Notes under the pieces: generated by a model
What the model was told of the DNA's origin: nothing
The model's input: only the letters and a program-made list of their open reading frames with translations
Databases searched by the model: none
Assembly: GCF_026153205.1 (NCBI RefSeq)
Contig: NZ_JAPFBW010000029.1
Location: 27,653 to 91,652, forward strand
Direction of reading: 5' to 3'
DNA length: 64,000 nt
Origin: Aquabacterium sp. A7-Y
Lineage (GTDB): Bacteria > Pseudomonadota > Gammaproteobacteria > Burkholderiales > Burkholderiaceae_C
Part shown: positions 44,183-52,023 of the stretch, piece after piece
How positions within the stretch are numbered: the first letter of the stretch is position 1
How the letters are laid out: the number at the start of each line of letters is the position of its first letter
Position numbers and translations under genes: made by a program

Positions 44183-44899
44183 ATGCAAGAATATATTGCT
44201 CGCGATACTTGGGGTAAGGATCCTCGCACATGGCACAGATTCTTTTCTGAGGAAAATCTCCAAGCTATCCTTCGAGAAGATGGCTACCCCGACTCGATAC
44301 GAAGCCTTGTGCTGGTCGCCTACTCGGCCGGAAGGCCATTGGATGAGATCGCATCGTATGTTGAAGCACTTCTTCGCCGCACGGTGGAGACAAACCGAAA
44401 GAATATTGCGTCGGGCTTCAATCGTTACGTCGGAGGCGACGGATACCAAGCCGCAGGCGTGTACCAAGATCATTACTTATGGACGCTGGGATTAGGCGTC
44501 TTATTCAGGGTGCCCCCCCCCCTGATTGAAGCATTGCTGCAAGAGTTGGTGCATACTGATGCCTTGCTCGATGCGATAGCGACAGGAGCCTTTCCCAATC
44601 GACCAATCGTTCGGCGCCAATTCCACCTTGAGCCCTGGAAAGAGCTGTATGAGGCGGTCGAAGCTGAACCCGTTCGGAGGCCGCTGCTCGTAGAAGGCTA
44701 TCTGCAGGTTTGGTATGCCAAACGCATGCGCGGAATGTTCTGGAAGAATAGCCATGTGCGAGGTGCTTACGTGGGGTATTGGTGCATCGAGGCGGCAGCA
44801 CTGAGCGCCGCTTTGAACATCGACGACAGCAGCTTTCGGAAGCACCCGCATTATCCAAGGGACATGGTTTCTTATTATCGAAGTCACCCGGCCGCCTGA
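44183..44899 (+). CDS. PoNi-type (DUF1910/DUF1911) immunity protein
   Basis: This 238-residue all-helical protein matches PoNi immunity proteins. It has an N-terminal region with LVLVAYSAGRPLDEI, a central YLWTLGLGVLFRV, and the DUF1911 ending AYVGYWCIEAAALSAALNID, DSSFRKHPHYPRDMVSYY. PoNi proteins neutralise PoNe DNases. It begins 8 bases after the RHS stop, giving a tight toxin/immunity pair. Inside it, bases 44513-44522 are ten consecutive C (VPPPL), a possible slippage site. It is AT-richer than the RHS core, like other acquired tips. Confidence 0.85.
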   Translation: MQEYIARDTWGKDPRTWHRFFSEENLQAILREDGYPDSIRSLVLVAYSAGRPLDEIASYVEALLRRTVETNRKNIASGFNRYVGGDGYQAAGVYQDHYLWTLGLGVLFRVPPPLIEALLQELVHTDALLDAIATGAFPNRPIVRRQFHLEPWKELYEAVEAEPVRRPLLVEGYLQVWYAKRMRGMFWKNSHVRGAYVGYWCIEAAALSAALNIDDSSFRKHPHYPRDMVSYYRSHPAA

Positions 44900-44945
44900 A
44901 CAACGCCTCGTAAATATAATCTCATTGGAGCAAAGAGGAACAGCA

Positions 44946-45449
44946 ATGAAACGTAAAGTAGATCCTGAAGGCGTTCCCTTGTTTGTTTCGACTGCCCTCA
45001 TGCAGCCACAGGATGCTGACGGCGTCGTTTTGGAACACGAGAACGAAGAACTCGAACGAATGGAGCGAGAATGGGCAACTTTGGACTACACCAGAAAATC
45101 GTCCCTGTTCGATTTCATTCAGCAGTGGATCGCCCCCCAATTCAGACTACTCCCTGAAGCAGAACAGACGGTTATCCTGGACAGCCTGTGCTACATGCTT
45201 CTCAAGGAACGCGAGGAAGCACCCCTAAACGAGTTGGGCGAGAGCTGGCTCGATGCATGCTTCGAGTACGGCTATGAGAGCCATTTCATCCCTCGGGATG
45301 CCATGGCGTTTTGCGAAGCAATGCTGGAGGTGTTCGCCCCGGGGTTTGATTGCGCCTCTCGAACGCTGGCGGACTATGACGCCGGAGGATGGGAGCACCC
45401 GATTCGAGCCTCTGGACCGTTCGTACCCAAGAGGCAGCGTGCGAACTGA
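44946..45449 (+). CDS. hypothetical protein downstream of PoNi
   Basis: This 167-residue acidic helical protein (ENEELERMEREWATLDY; SLFDFIQQWIAPQFRLL) has no signal peptide or membrane segment. It lies 46 bases after PoNi with an AGAGGA site before the ATG at 44946, so it is probably in the same transcript. It could be a second immunity or an orphan immunity gene, but no family is recognised. Confidence 0.6.
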   Translation: MKRKVDPEGVPLFVSTALMQPQDADGVVLEHENEELERMEREWATLDYTRKSSLFDFIQQWIAPQFRLLPEAEQTVILDSLCYMLLKEREEAPLNELGESWLDACFEYGYESHFIPRDAMAFCEAMLEVFAPGFDCASRTLADYDAGGWEHPIRASGPFVPKRQRAN

Positions 45450-45532
45450 AAAGAGCGACATGTCCTCCGCGGCGAGGCTGAGCGACCGGGCAAGGCGGCG
45501 ACGTGGTCCTGTCGGCAGCAGGATCAGGCGCC

Positions 45533-46084
45533 TTAGCGCGGCTCCGACACCGGCTGCCTGTCACCTGTGACGACGGCGGCTGGCAAGGCATCGAAGAGCT
45601 CGGGCTTTGCGGCACCTTCCAGGTGCCAGTGTCGCTCCTCAGTCCATTGCCGTAGTTTGTCGAACGCTCCCTCCGGTGCCCCTGCACACGGCGTTTTCTG
45701 GCCGGTGGAGCGGAGCTGGTAGTAAAACTGGATCTCCGCGACCCTGTAGTACTTGGTAGGCCTCACGGTCTCGTGCAGTTCTGCCACGTCCCGCTTGCCC
45801 GCGTCGTTCAGTACCGCTACCTTCTGCAGCCTTGCCTCTGCAGGCTTGATCCGCCCGAGAACGGGATCGTTGTCGAGCAAGGCGATCACGTCGGTCAATG
45901 CCAAGTGCACGCCGTTGTTGATGAGGTAGACGCGAATCTGCTTTGCGCCGATGCCGCTTTCGTGCATGGCCTTGGCTACTCGGATCACCCCTCGTTTAGC
46001 CTGCCTTGGTGCCGTCGTGGACGAAGACATTCGACCCTGCTTCAGCTCCGCCGAACTTTCGCTTTCGCCGGTTGGTTTTGGCAT
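45533..46084 (-). CDS. orphan hypothetical protein next to relic block B
   Basis: This 183-residue soluble protein has a basic, helical middle (VIRVAKAMHESGIGAKQIRV; LALTDVIALLDNDPVLGRIK) that could contain an HTH, and a C-terminal part with Trp/Tyr-rich segments (QWTEERHWHLEGAAK). It is downstream of a decayed lysozyme block in the same arrangement as the nuclease lipoprotein at 22.0-23.4 kb. ATG at 46084 is preferred because further upstream the frame runs into the relic. Function unknown. Confidence 0.55.
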   Translation of the reverse strand: MPKPTGESESSAELKQGRMSSSTTAPRQAKRGVIRVAKAMHESGIGAKQIRVYLINNGVHLALTDVIALLDNDPVLGRIKPAEARLQKVAVLNDAGKRDVAELHETVRPTKYYRVAEIQFYYQLRSTGQKTPCAGAPEGAFDKLRQWTEERHWHLEGAAKPELFDALPAAVVTGDRQPVSEPR

Positions 46085-46544
46085 TGTTTCATCACAGATC
46101 TGAGAAGCTGCCACAGCGGCTTGGGGGTTGAACCGTCGAGAGGATGACTGCTGAACACCTCGCCTCGCAGCGATCCTCGAGTAGGCATCGGGTCCCCGCA
46201 GAACGTCCGCCTCTGCAGCGCCGACCAGCACCACACTCTTCGCTACGCGGTACTGCGCCGTGAACCGGTAGCTGAGGGCCGGCTGCAGGTTCGTCAGCAA
46301 GGCGCCATGGAAATCCGCATGCGGGGAAAAGGAGGGAAACCGCCTCGCTCACAGGCGCTGATGAACTGTCGTCCGTCATTCGTCGCAGTATGGCGGGAGC
46401 TGCTTGCTTGATGTTTTTGATGACTCCGGCGATGGTTGTGACGATAGCAACGCTCTAGGTGAGCGCCAACCTGCGATGGGTGCCAGTCGACATACCGAGC
46501 CGCCGCTGCTCCGGTCGGCTGACATCGCAAGCGGCTTTTCAGAG
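46085..46544 (-). repeat. relic block copy B and gene-poor stretch
   Basis: The stretch 46317-46544 is a diverged repeat of 23498-23726 (shared GGGGAAAAGGA-GGAAACCG, GTATGGCGGGAG-TGC and an identical GTGAGCGCCAACCTGCGATG). It continues from the lysozyme remnant on the right toward the gene at 45533-46084. No intact gene is present; short frames on both strands are remnants. Confidence 0.6.
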
Positions 46545-46762
46545 TCAGGTACTGCTGAGCAGCAACCGCACCTCGGCCTCGCGGCGAGCCAGCAGGCCGG
46601 GCACACCTTGCCCTCGCCGTAGACCCAGTGGCGCAGCTCTCGCGCCGCTGCGGCCCAGTTCCGCTCGTCGAGGCGGTGGCGCAGCGCGGAGGTCTGCAAC
46701 TGCCCAGTCCCGAGATCGAAGGTGAAGGCGGCGGCAGCAGCGAATCCGAAATGCCGGGGCAC
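46545..46762 (-). pseudogene. phage lysozyme gene remnant with frameshift
   Basis: The minus strand reads AAFTFDLGTGQLQTSALRHR and ERNWAAAARELRHWVYGEGK, then the frame shifts to GVPGLLARREAEVRLLLSST and a TGA at 46545. It is homologous to the C-terminal half of the intact lysozyme gene at 47238-47705 and to the remnant at 23727-23985. The catalytic half is missing and the frame is broken, so it is non-functional. Confidence 0.75.
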
Positions 46763-46812
46763 GCGCCCGTGCTGAAGCGACGGCGCTCACTGACCGGGCT
46801 GGGCGCTGAAAC

Positions 46813-46847
46813 GCAAAAAGGCCCGCCCCGCAAATGCGGGACGGGCC
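46813..46847 (-). terminator. intrinsic terminator at the left end of the prophage operon
   Basis: The stem GGCCCG-C-CCCGC / GCGGG-A-CGGGCC (loop AAAT) is followed by a T run on the minus strand, just beyond the stop of the 102-residue gene. It closes the leftward prophage transcript and is nearly identical to the hairpin at 21152-21184. Confidence 0.75.
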
Positions 46848-46861
46848 GTTGCAAGCTTCAA

Positions 46862-47170
46862 TCAGTAGTCATCGAGCATCGCCAGCACCTCCAGGCGCTG
46901 CTCGTCGCGCAGGAACTCGCCGCGCCACATCGGCACCTCGTTGTGGACCTCCTTGCGCACGGTCAAGGTGAACCCGGGCAGGTAGTGCGTGGCGACCCCG
47001 GCGAAATCGTCGGTGTGGTAGGTCGCCTCGCGCACCCGGGTGCGGGCCGTCTCCTTGACGATGTGCTCGTAGAAGCTCATCAGGGTCTGCTGGTCGCCGG
47101 GCGAGACGTCCGTGGCGACGACATCGTCGATCCACACTTTCAGATAGCGGACAGTACTGGGTTTCGACAT
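46862..47170 (-). CDS. small hypothetical prophage protein
   Basis: This 102-residue protein (TVRYLKVWIDDVVATDVSP; ATYHTDDFAGVATHYL; MWRGEFLRDEQRLEVLAML) has no export signal. It starts after an excellent AAAGGAGAAA site at 47170 and is the last gene of the leftward prophage lysis region, ending just before a terminator. No family recognised; it could be a moron or a late accessory gene. Confidence 0.6.
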   Translation of the reverse strand: MSKPSTVRYLKVWIDDVVATDVSPGDQQTLMSFYEHIVKETARTRVREATYHTDDFAGVATHYLPGFTLTVRKEVHNEVPMWRGEFLRDEQRLEVLAMLDDY

Positions 47171-47237
47171 TGCGGTTTCTCCTTTCGGGTCGCTATGAAC
47201 GCTCTGTCCGGCGGAGATATCAAGCGGTACCGCGCGT

Positions 47238-47705
47238 TCAGTGGCTGCCCAGCAGCAACCCAGCCTCAGCCTCACGGCGCGCGACCAAGCCAGGCAGCAC
47301 CTTGCCGCCACCGTAGACCCAGCGGCGCAGTTCGCGCGCCGCAGCGGCCCAGTCGCGCTCATTGACGCGGCGGCGCAGCGTGGAGGTCTGCAACCGGCCG
47401 GCGCCGAGGTTGAAGGTGAAGTCGACGATGGCCGCCAGCCGTCCCTGCGGCTCGGCGGCCAGCCCCGGGCAGTAGCGCAGCGTCGCCTCAAGCGCCTTGG
47501 TGAGGTCCTGCATCAGGTAAACCTCGGCCTCGGCCTCGGTGATGGGCGGGTGGTCCGGCTGGCAGAGATGGCCGAAGCCGATGGTGTGGTACCCGGCCGG
47601 GCAGATGTACGGGTGAGCGCGGCGAAGTGGATCGTGCTTCGGGACACGGTGGAAGCCCTCGAAGCGCTTGGCCAGTTCGACAGCCTGAGGAGGCGCTTCG
47701 ATCAT
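47238..47705 (-). CDS. phage lysozyme (endolysin, GH24-type)
   Basis: This 155-residue endolysin has the T4-lysozyme-type active-site order: ELAKRFEGFH with the catalytic-type Glu16, then a gap, ICPAGYHTIGFGHL with Thr41, then AAIVDFTFNLGAGRL and a C-terminal helical part (NERDWAAAARELRRWVYGGG). It cleaves peptidoglycan at lysis. No signal-arrest-release helix is apparent, so a holin is needed, and one lies upstream. Its ATG overlaps the HNH stop (ATGA). Two decayed copies of the same gene occur at 23.7 and 46.5 kb. Confidence 0.9.
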   Translation of the reverse strand: MIEAPPQAVELAKRFEGFHRVPKHDPLRRAHPYICPAGYHTIGFGHLCQPDHPPITEAEAEVYLMQDLTKALEATLRYCPGLAAEPQGRLAAIVDFTFNLGAGRLQTSTLRRRVNERDWAAAARELRRWVYGGGKVLPGLVARREAEAGLLLGSH

Positions 47706-48184
47706 GGCAAGTGACTCCAGGTTTTGCGTCGCTGGATGGACCGCAGACCCGTCTTCGAGATACCGTATTCCGCGCGGATTACTTTCGGGGGACGGCTGTC
47801 CCCGCGAATGGCCAACACCTGCTCGGCCGTCAGCCGAGCAAATGGACTGCGCTCGCCTGCCGAGGAATGCCGCCTGCCCTTGCGGATCATGTCCAGCACG
47901 TTTTCGCGCTGCGTGGCCACGAAGAGATGGCGCGGGTTCACGCAAGCCCGGTTGTCACAGCGGTGGCATACGACGAGACCCGCAGGAATGGGACCGACCT
48001 CCAGCTGATACGCGACACGATGTGCCCGCATCAGCGGCTTGCCACCATCTGCTCCGATACTTCCGTACCCACGAGTATCGATGGAGCCGACCCAAAGCCA
48101 GCACTCGTCGTCCTCGCGCCGTTGCACCTTCTCCCAGAAGCGCTCGACCAGCGGGCGGGGCTGGCGGCCCTTACGTCCGGCCAC
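47702..48184 (-). CDS. HNH endonuclease
   Basis: This 160-residue protein has the HNH_3-type core: RAHRVAYQLEVGPIPAGLVV, CHRCDNRACVNPRHLFVAT and a C-terminal helical DNA-reading part (RLTAEQVLAIRGDSRPP; AEYGISKTGLRSIQRRKTWS) as in phage free-standing homing endonucleases. It lies between holin and lysozyme, overlapping both (14 bases and ATGA), which is typical of a selfish insertion in a lysis cassette. The start is GTG at 48184. Confidence 0.85.
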   Translation of the reverse strand: MAGRKGRQPRPLVERFWEKVQRREDDECWLWVGSIDTRGYGSIGADGGKPLMRAHRVAYQLEVGPIPAGLVVCHRCDNRACVNPRHLFVATQRENVLDMIRKGRRHSSAGERSPFARLTAEQVLAIRGDSRPPKVIRAEYGISKTGLRSIQRRKTWSHLP

Positions 48185-48653
48185 TGCGGCGCTCCCATGC
48201 TCGAGAAATGAACCAAAAATTCAGCACCCCCGCCCACAGCGCCTGATCTCCTTCGGTCCAGATCTGCGGGATGCTGAACTCCCAGCTCACGCCGGTGTTC
48301 AATGCAGCTGCGAGCACTGCGGCCTTGACGGTGCAGTACAGGCCCATGAACGTGTAGGTGATCACCGGGCGCACGCTGGTCGACAGCGCGTCGGCCCATT
48401 TCACGCCGGACAGCTGGCCCTGCGCTGCCACCGCTTCCTTCAAGGCCTGCATTGCGCCGACGCCCCACGCGGCATCGGCCGCCGCGCCGATCTCCGCCAT
48501 GCGCTGCGCGCCCCTGAGCCGCTCGAACTCCAGCGCCTTGTCCTGCATCGCCAGCTCGTGCTTGCGCTCGCCCGCCCGGTCCAGCCACTTCAGCAGCTCC
48601 GGCGCCAACCGGAGAGCGCCACCGAGCAAACCGCCCAGCAGCGTCTCGATCAC
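48171..48653 (-). CDS. 3TM-type holin
   Basis: This 160-residue protein starts with a weakly hydrophobic amphipathic helix (IETLLGGLLGGALRLAPELL) and a charged coiled middle (ERKHELAMQDKALEFERL). It ends with two hydrophobic segments (VRPVITYTFMGLYCTVKAAV and ALWAGVLNFWFISRAW). This matches the GTA_holin_3TM type that releases the endolysin. It is the upstream partner of the lysozyme and is coupled by ATGA to the DUF6127 gene before it. Confidence 0.8.
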   Translation of the reverse strand: MIETLLGGLLGGALRLAPELLKWLDRAGERKHELAMQDKALEFERLRGAQRMAEIGAAADAAWGVGAMQALKEAVAAQGQLSGVKWADALSTSVRPVITYTFMGLYCTVKAAVLAAALNTGVSWEFSIPQIWTEGDQALWAGVLNFWFISRAWERRSGRT

Positions 48654-48952
48654 GGGTTGCCTCCCGTCAGCTTGAACTGGATGGCGGCGCCGACCAGCAG
48701 CGCGGCCAGCAGGGCGCCGGTGAGTACCTTCACGACCGTGCGCCAGGCGGTGCGGCGGGCGTCGCGCCAGGCGTCCAGCAGGTCGCGCAGCTCGCGCAAA
48801 TCGTGCGCCGCATCGCCGCGGTCGTCAAAACCGAGCAGCATCAGCACGCGCTCGGCGCCACGCTCCGCAGCGCGGTCCAGCAGGTTGTCGAAGTCCTCCT
48901 TGTTCAACACCAGCATGTTGTCGACGAGGGCGGGCTTGTTCTCTTCAGTCAT
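48650..48952 (-). CDS. DUF6127-type phage membrane protein
   Basis: This 100-residue protein has an acidic N-terminus (NKEDFDNLLDRAAERGAERV), a DLRELRDLLDAWRDARRTAW segment and one C-terminal transmembrane helix (VVKVLTGALLAALLVGAAIQ). This is the form of DUF6127 proteins found beside holins in prophages; the family name is from memory. It is coupled by ATGA to the holin and may be an accessory lysis protein. Confidence 0.7.
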   Translation of the reverse strand: MTEENKPALVDNMLVLNKEDFDNLLDRAAERGAERVLMLLGFDDRGDAAHDLRELRDLLDAWRDARRTAWRTVVKVLTGALLAALLVGAAIQFKLTGGNP

Positions 48953-48968
48953 CGGTGTTCTCCAAATG

Positions 48969-48992
48969 AAAAACCCGCCATAGGGGCGGGTT
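48969..48992 (-). terminator. intrinsic terminator before the lysis genes
   Basis: AACCCGCC / GGCGGGTT with a 5-base loop, followed by T residues on the minus strand, lies between the DUF2793 and DUF6127 genes and separates tail from lysis genes. Confidence 0.7.
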
Positions 48993-49011
48993 CGGGTGGG
49001 GAAGGGGAAGA

Positions 49012-49362
49012 TCAGACGGCGATGCCGGGACTCCAGCCGGAGGCCTTGTAGACGCTCAACTTGTTTTCGTCCTCAAGGAAGCACAGCCATCCCGGCTTGG
49101 GGACGTGGTACTCCCAGGCCCCGGCGATGCGCACCGCGACCTGTCCGGACTTGCCAGCCCAGGCACCGGTGGCCCCGGCCGCAACGATGTAGCGCTCGCC
49201 ATCAATGGGCGCGGCCGGCGGCGCGGTGAGATCCCGGTCCTTGACCGACAAGCCCACCACGGCGCCCAGCCGCTTTAGGTTGGCGTCCATGCCGCCGTTC
49301 CAGTTGTGTTCCCCCTGGGCCCAGCCGTAGCTCAGGCCGAGGTTGGGATCGGTGCTCGCCAT
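49012..49362 (-). CDS. DUF2793 domain phage protein
   Basis: This 116-residue protein has a DUF2793 core (LKRLGAVVGLSVKDRDLTAP; APIDGERYIVAAGATGAW; KPGWLCFLEDENKLSVYKAS). Such domains occur in tail fibre or tip proteins of GTA-like phages. It begins one base inside the tip-protein stop (TGATG) and is probably a short tail accessory or receptor-binding component. Confidence 0.8.
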   Translation of the reverse strand: MASTDPNLGLSYGWAQGEHNWNGGMDANLKRLGAVVGLSVKDRDLTAPPAAPIDGERYIVAAGATGAWAGKSGQVAVRIAGAWEYHVPKPGWLCFLEDENKLSVYKASGWSPGIAV

Positions 49363-51566
49363 CAAACTCCCCCGTAGTGGTTGCCGTAGTGCAGGCCGTA
49401 GCCGGCCCGCTCAAATTCGATGCTGTGCTTCTGCCAGGACACATGACCGTCCCGGACGGACTCGATCTCCACCCGCAGCTTTGCGTTGACCCGCCCGAGC
49501 CCCGAGTCGGCCAGCTCCTGCGCCAGCGCCCAGGTCGTGCTGTTGCCCGTGAGGCCGGTCAGGGTGCGACGCAGCGAGCCGGTCTCGCTGTAGAAGCGCA
49601 CCGTGGTCGTTTGCCCTGCCTCCGGCGTCACCTCGCCTTCGGTCTGCAGCACGAGGTAGGCCGTCTGGGTGCGGCGGTTGCGCGTGGCCCAGCTGACCGT
49701 GATCTCCCCCGCCACCGCCGCGGGGTAGGCTCGGCCGTTCATGCGAGGGTTGCCGGGGCAGTAGGGCCGGATGAAGCGCTTGGCGAGCGTCAGGCTCACC
49801 TCCGGCGCTTCGCCGAGCGGCAAGGTGCCGCGTGCTGTCTGCGTAAGTAGCCGGGCCCGCACCGTCTCGCCCTGGACGTACTCCGGCTGCAGGTAGTGGC
49901 GCGCCTCTTCGGCGAACCAAACCCGGCTACCAGCCGGGTGGCCCACGGGCACCGTATCGAGCAGGCCGCGCTCGAACACCGCGGCCGGGCCCCCGGCTGC
50001 CGCCCGGTCGATCGAGGCGACCTTGAGCCACTCCCCGTTCACCAGGGCGAGTCCTCCCGCTTCGATATCCTCCAAGCCGTTGCCGTTCGTCAGTGGCACG
50101 CGCACCTGCGTGGCTGATTGCGGCAGGGCGGCAGCGAGCACAGCGGTCGGCGTGAAGCTGCCCTGGCCTTTGTCTTCCCAGCCGCCTCCCAGGCGGGCCA
50201 TCGCCTTGAACCCGAAGGCGTCGCCGCTCGGCCGCGACCCGCAGACCCCCACCAGCCCGTCTAGATCACCGATGTCCCCGAGGCGGCTGTCGGACTCGCC
50301 GGTGAGATCCTGGACGATCCACCAGTACGGCACTTCGAACAGCACCTGTTGCGGGCACGGCAAGGGCTCGCTCGTCGGTTCCTTCCAGCCGGACGAGGGC
50401 GGCGCCGAGTAGACCGATTGCGGCAACCCGAAGATGTCCTGCACGCAGTCCACCCGCACCGCGCTGCTGGCCAGCTCGCCATAGGCGATGCGGACGATGC
50501 GCATCGGCAACTGCTCGATGCCGTAGGGCGGCCACGACAGCTTCACGACGTCACCGATCTGCAGCGCGGCGGCCTGCCGGTTGGCGATGAAGGTGCATTT
50601 CGCCAGGCTGGCCGACAGCTGTTTCAGTTCGCGCATCGCGACCCGGGTGGCGAGCGCCCCATGGCTGATGCCCGGGTACTGGAGCGAGGTGGCGACCACA
50701 CCGCCGTTCAGCTGCACCGCCGCGATGTCCTGCACGGTCACGGAGGCGTCCTTGTCGCTCGCCGCATCGCGGTACACCACTGTCACCTGATTGACCGTCT
50801 CGCCCCAGGAGGGCCGGGTGAACTCCTCGATGCGCAGGATGTTGGACGGGTCGAACACCGGCAAGCGATCCAGCTGATAGTCCGCTCGGGCCAGCTGCAG
50901 CACAAAGAGCCCTGTGCGCGGGTGCACGTAGAGCACCCCATCGACGTGCTTGAGCACCGACAGCACGAAACTCTCGATGGTCTCTTCCTGGCTCCACAGC
51001 AGCGAGAGCCCGAAACCTTCCGCATGCAGCGTGTCCGCCGCCCGCCGGAAGCTCGCCTCGTCCATGTCGCCCGCCGGGTAGCCCATGCCCCAATCGGCAT
51101 CGGTCAGGCACTCCCGGATGATGTGGGCGGGATTGGCGTCGTCGCCGATGCGCGCCCGCTCGGGGTACCAGCCGCGCGGCATGCGCCGGGCCCGGACGGA
51201 CCAGGGCTTGATATACGGGTTCATCGCCGCGACCCACACCCGTTTGAGCACCAGCGACACCACCCCCCGGAAGGCCGGAATGTCGGCGCCGAGCCGTTCT
51301 TGGAGGTAGGCGTTGCGGCCTTGGCCCTGCTCACCCATGAGGATGTCCACCGAGCCCTCGACGCCGCCCTCGCGGTCTTCGCCCCCGAACAGGTCCAGCC
51401 GGTTGATGCCGATCGTGGTGGTGCTGCTGGCCTGCCCGGCCCAGGCCACCCGCTCGCCGACCCGGATCTCGGTGATGGCGTCCACCGGGCCGTGGCACAG
51501 CACCAGCTGCGCGCCGAGCCCGTACCAGTGGCCGACGGTGACCTTCTTCTTGCTGCCGCCGCTCAT
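49362..51566 (-). CDS. phage tail tip (host-specificity) protein
   Basis: This 734-residue protein resembles the central tail hub/tip proteins of GTA-like siphophages (Phage-tail_3/TipJ type). It has an N-terminal KKKVTVGHWYGLGAQLVLCH segment, then RADYQLDRLPVFDPSNILRI, EETIESFVLSVLKHVDGVLY and AALQIGDVVKLSWPPYGIEQ, and a C-terminal fibronectin-like part (EITVSWATRNRRTQTAYLVL). The stop overlaps the DUF2793 start; its start overlaps the small upstream gene (ATGA). It probably contacts the host surface. Confidence 0.8.
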   Translation of the reverse strand: MSGGSKKKVTVGHWYGLGAQLVLCHGPVDAITEIRVGERVAWAGQASSTTTIGINRLDLFGGEDREGGVEGSVDILMGEQGQGRNAYLQERLGADIPAFRGVVSLVLKRVWVAAMNPYIKPWSVRARRMPRGWYPERARIGDDANPAHIIRECLTDADWGMGYPAGDMDEASFRRAADTLHAEGFGLSLLWSQEETIESFVLSVLKHVDGVLYVHPRTGLFVLQLARADYQLDRLPVFDPSNILRIEEFTRPSWGETVNQVTVVYRDAASDKDASVTVQDIAAVQLNGGVVATSLQYPGISHGALATRVAMRELKQLSASLAKCTFIANRQAAALQIGDVVKLSWPPYGIEQLPMRIVRIAYGELASSAVRVDCVQDIFGLPQSVYSAPPSSGWKEPTSEPLPCPQQVLFEVPYWWIVQDLTGESDSRLGDIGDLDGLVGVCGSRPSGDAFGFKAMARLGGGWEDKGQGSFTPTAVLAAALPQSATQVRVPLTNGNGLEDIEAGGLALVNGEWLKVASIDRAAAGGPAAVFERGLLDTVPVGHPAGSRVWFAEEARHYLQPEYVQGETVRARLLTQTARGTLPLGEAPEVSLTLAKRFIRPYCPGNPRMNGRAYPAAVAGEITVSWATRNRRTQTAYLVLQTEGEVTPEAGQTTTVRFYSETGSLRRTLTGLTGNSTTWALAQELADSGLGRVNAKLRVEIESVRDGHVSWQKHSIEFERAGYGLHYGNHYGGV

Positions 51567-51775
51567 CGGCTTCGATCCTCGGCCGCCGCGCGCTCGGCCT
51601 GCTCCGCGACCCGCAGTGCCAGGGCGTCGCCACTGGCCCGCAGCCACTCGGCCGGCACCCCGTGCTCGACAAACTCGACCCAGCTGCGCTCTCGGCCCTC
51701 AAACCAGCGGCGCATGCCGCGGGCGCAGTAGCCGAGCGCGCGTGCATGCTCCAGCCTTGCGATCACGTCCGTCAC
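51563..51775 (-). CDS. small prophage tail-region protein
   Basis: This 70-residue protein (VIARLEHARALGYCARGMRR, WFEGRERSWVEFVEHGVPAE) starts at a GTG that overlaps the stop of the gene before (GTGA) and ends overlapping the tip protein (ATGA). Translational coupling on both sides supports its reality. It resembles short proteins placed between the DUF2163 and tip genes in GTA-like phages, where a peptidase-like gene is often found; here only a small helical protein remains. Function unknown. Confidence 0.65.
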   Translation of the reverse strand: MTDVIARLEHARALGYCARGMRRWFEGRERSWVEFVEHGVPAEWLRASGDALALRVAEQAERAAAEDRSR

Positions 51776-52011
51776 TTCTTGCCTCCGCCTTTCTTCTTGA
51801 TCGGTTTCACTTGCACGTCGCCGTACCAGACGACGTTGGGGCCGGAGATCACGCGGGTGCCGAACAGCACCGGGATGGGCGCGTCCTGGGACGCGATCGG
51901 GACGTCCTTGTCGCCGATCTGGCCGGGCTGGGCTTCCTGGGTTCTGGGTTTGGGCGCGAGCAGCGCCGACAGGACCGTCGTGACGATCCAGACAATGATT
52001 TGGGCCCACAT
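51772..52011 (-). CDS. small membrane-anchored tail-region protein
   Basis: This 79-residue protein has an N-terminal hydrophobic helix (WAQIIVWIVTTVLSALLAPK) and an exposed part (PIASQDAPIPVLFGTRVISG) with a Lys-rich end. The exposed motif resembles the first strands of GTA-type tip proteins. It is coupled to the next gene (GTGA). Its start is 12 bases beyond the DUF2163 stop. Confidence 0.65.
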   Translation of the reverse strand: MWAQIIVWIVTTVLSALLAPKPRTQEAQPGQIGDKDVPIASQDAPIPVLFGTRVISGPNVVWYGDVQVKPIKKKGGGKK

Positions 52012-52023
52012 GGCGTGCTGGGT

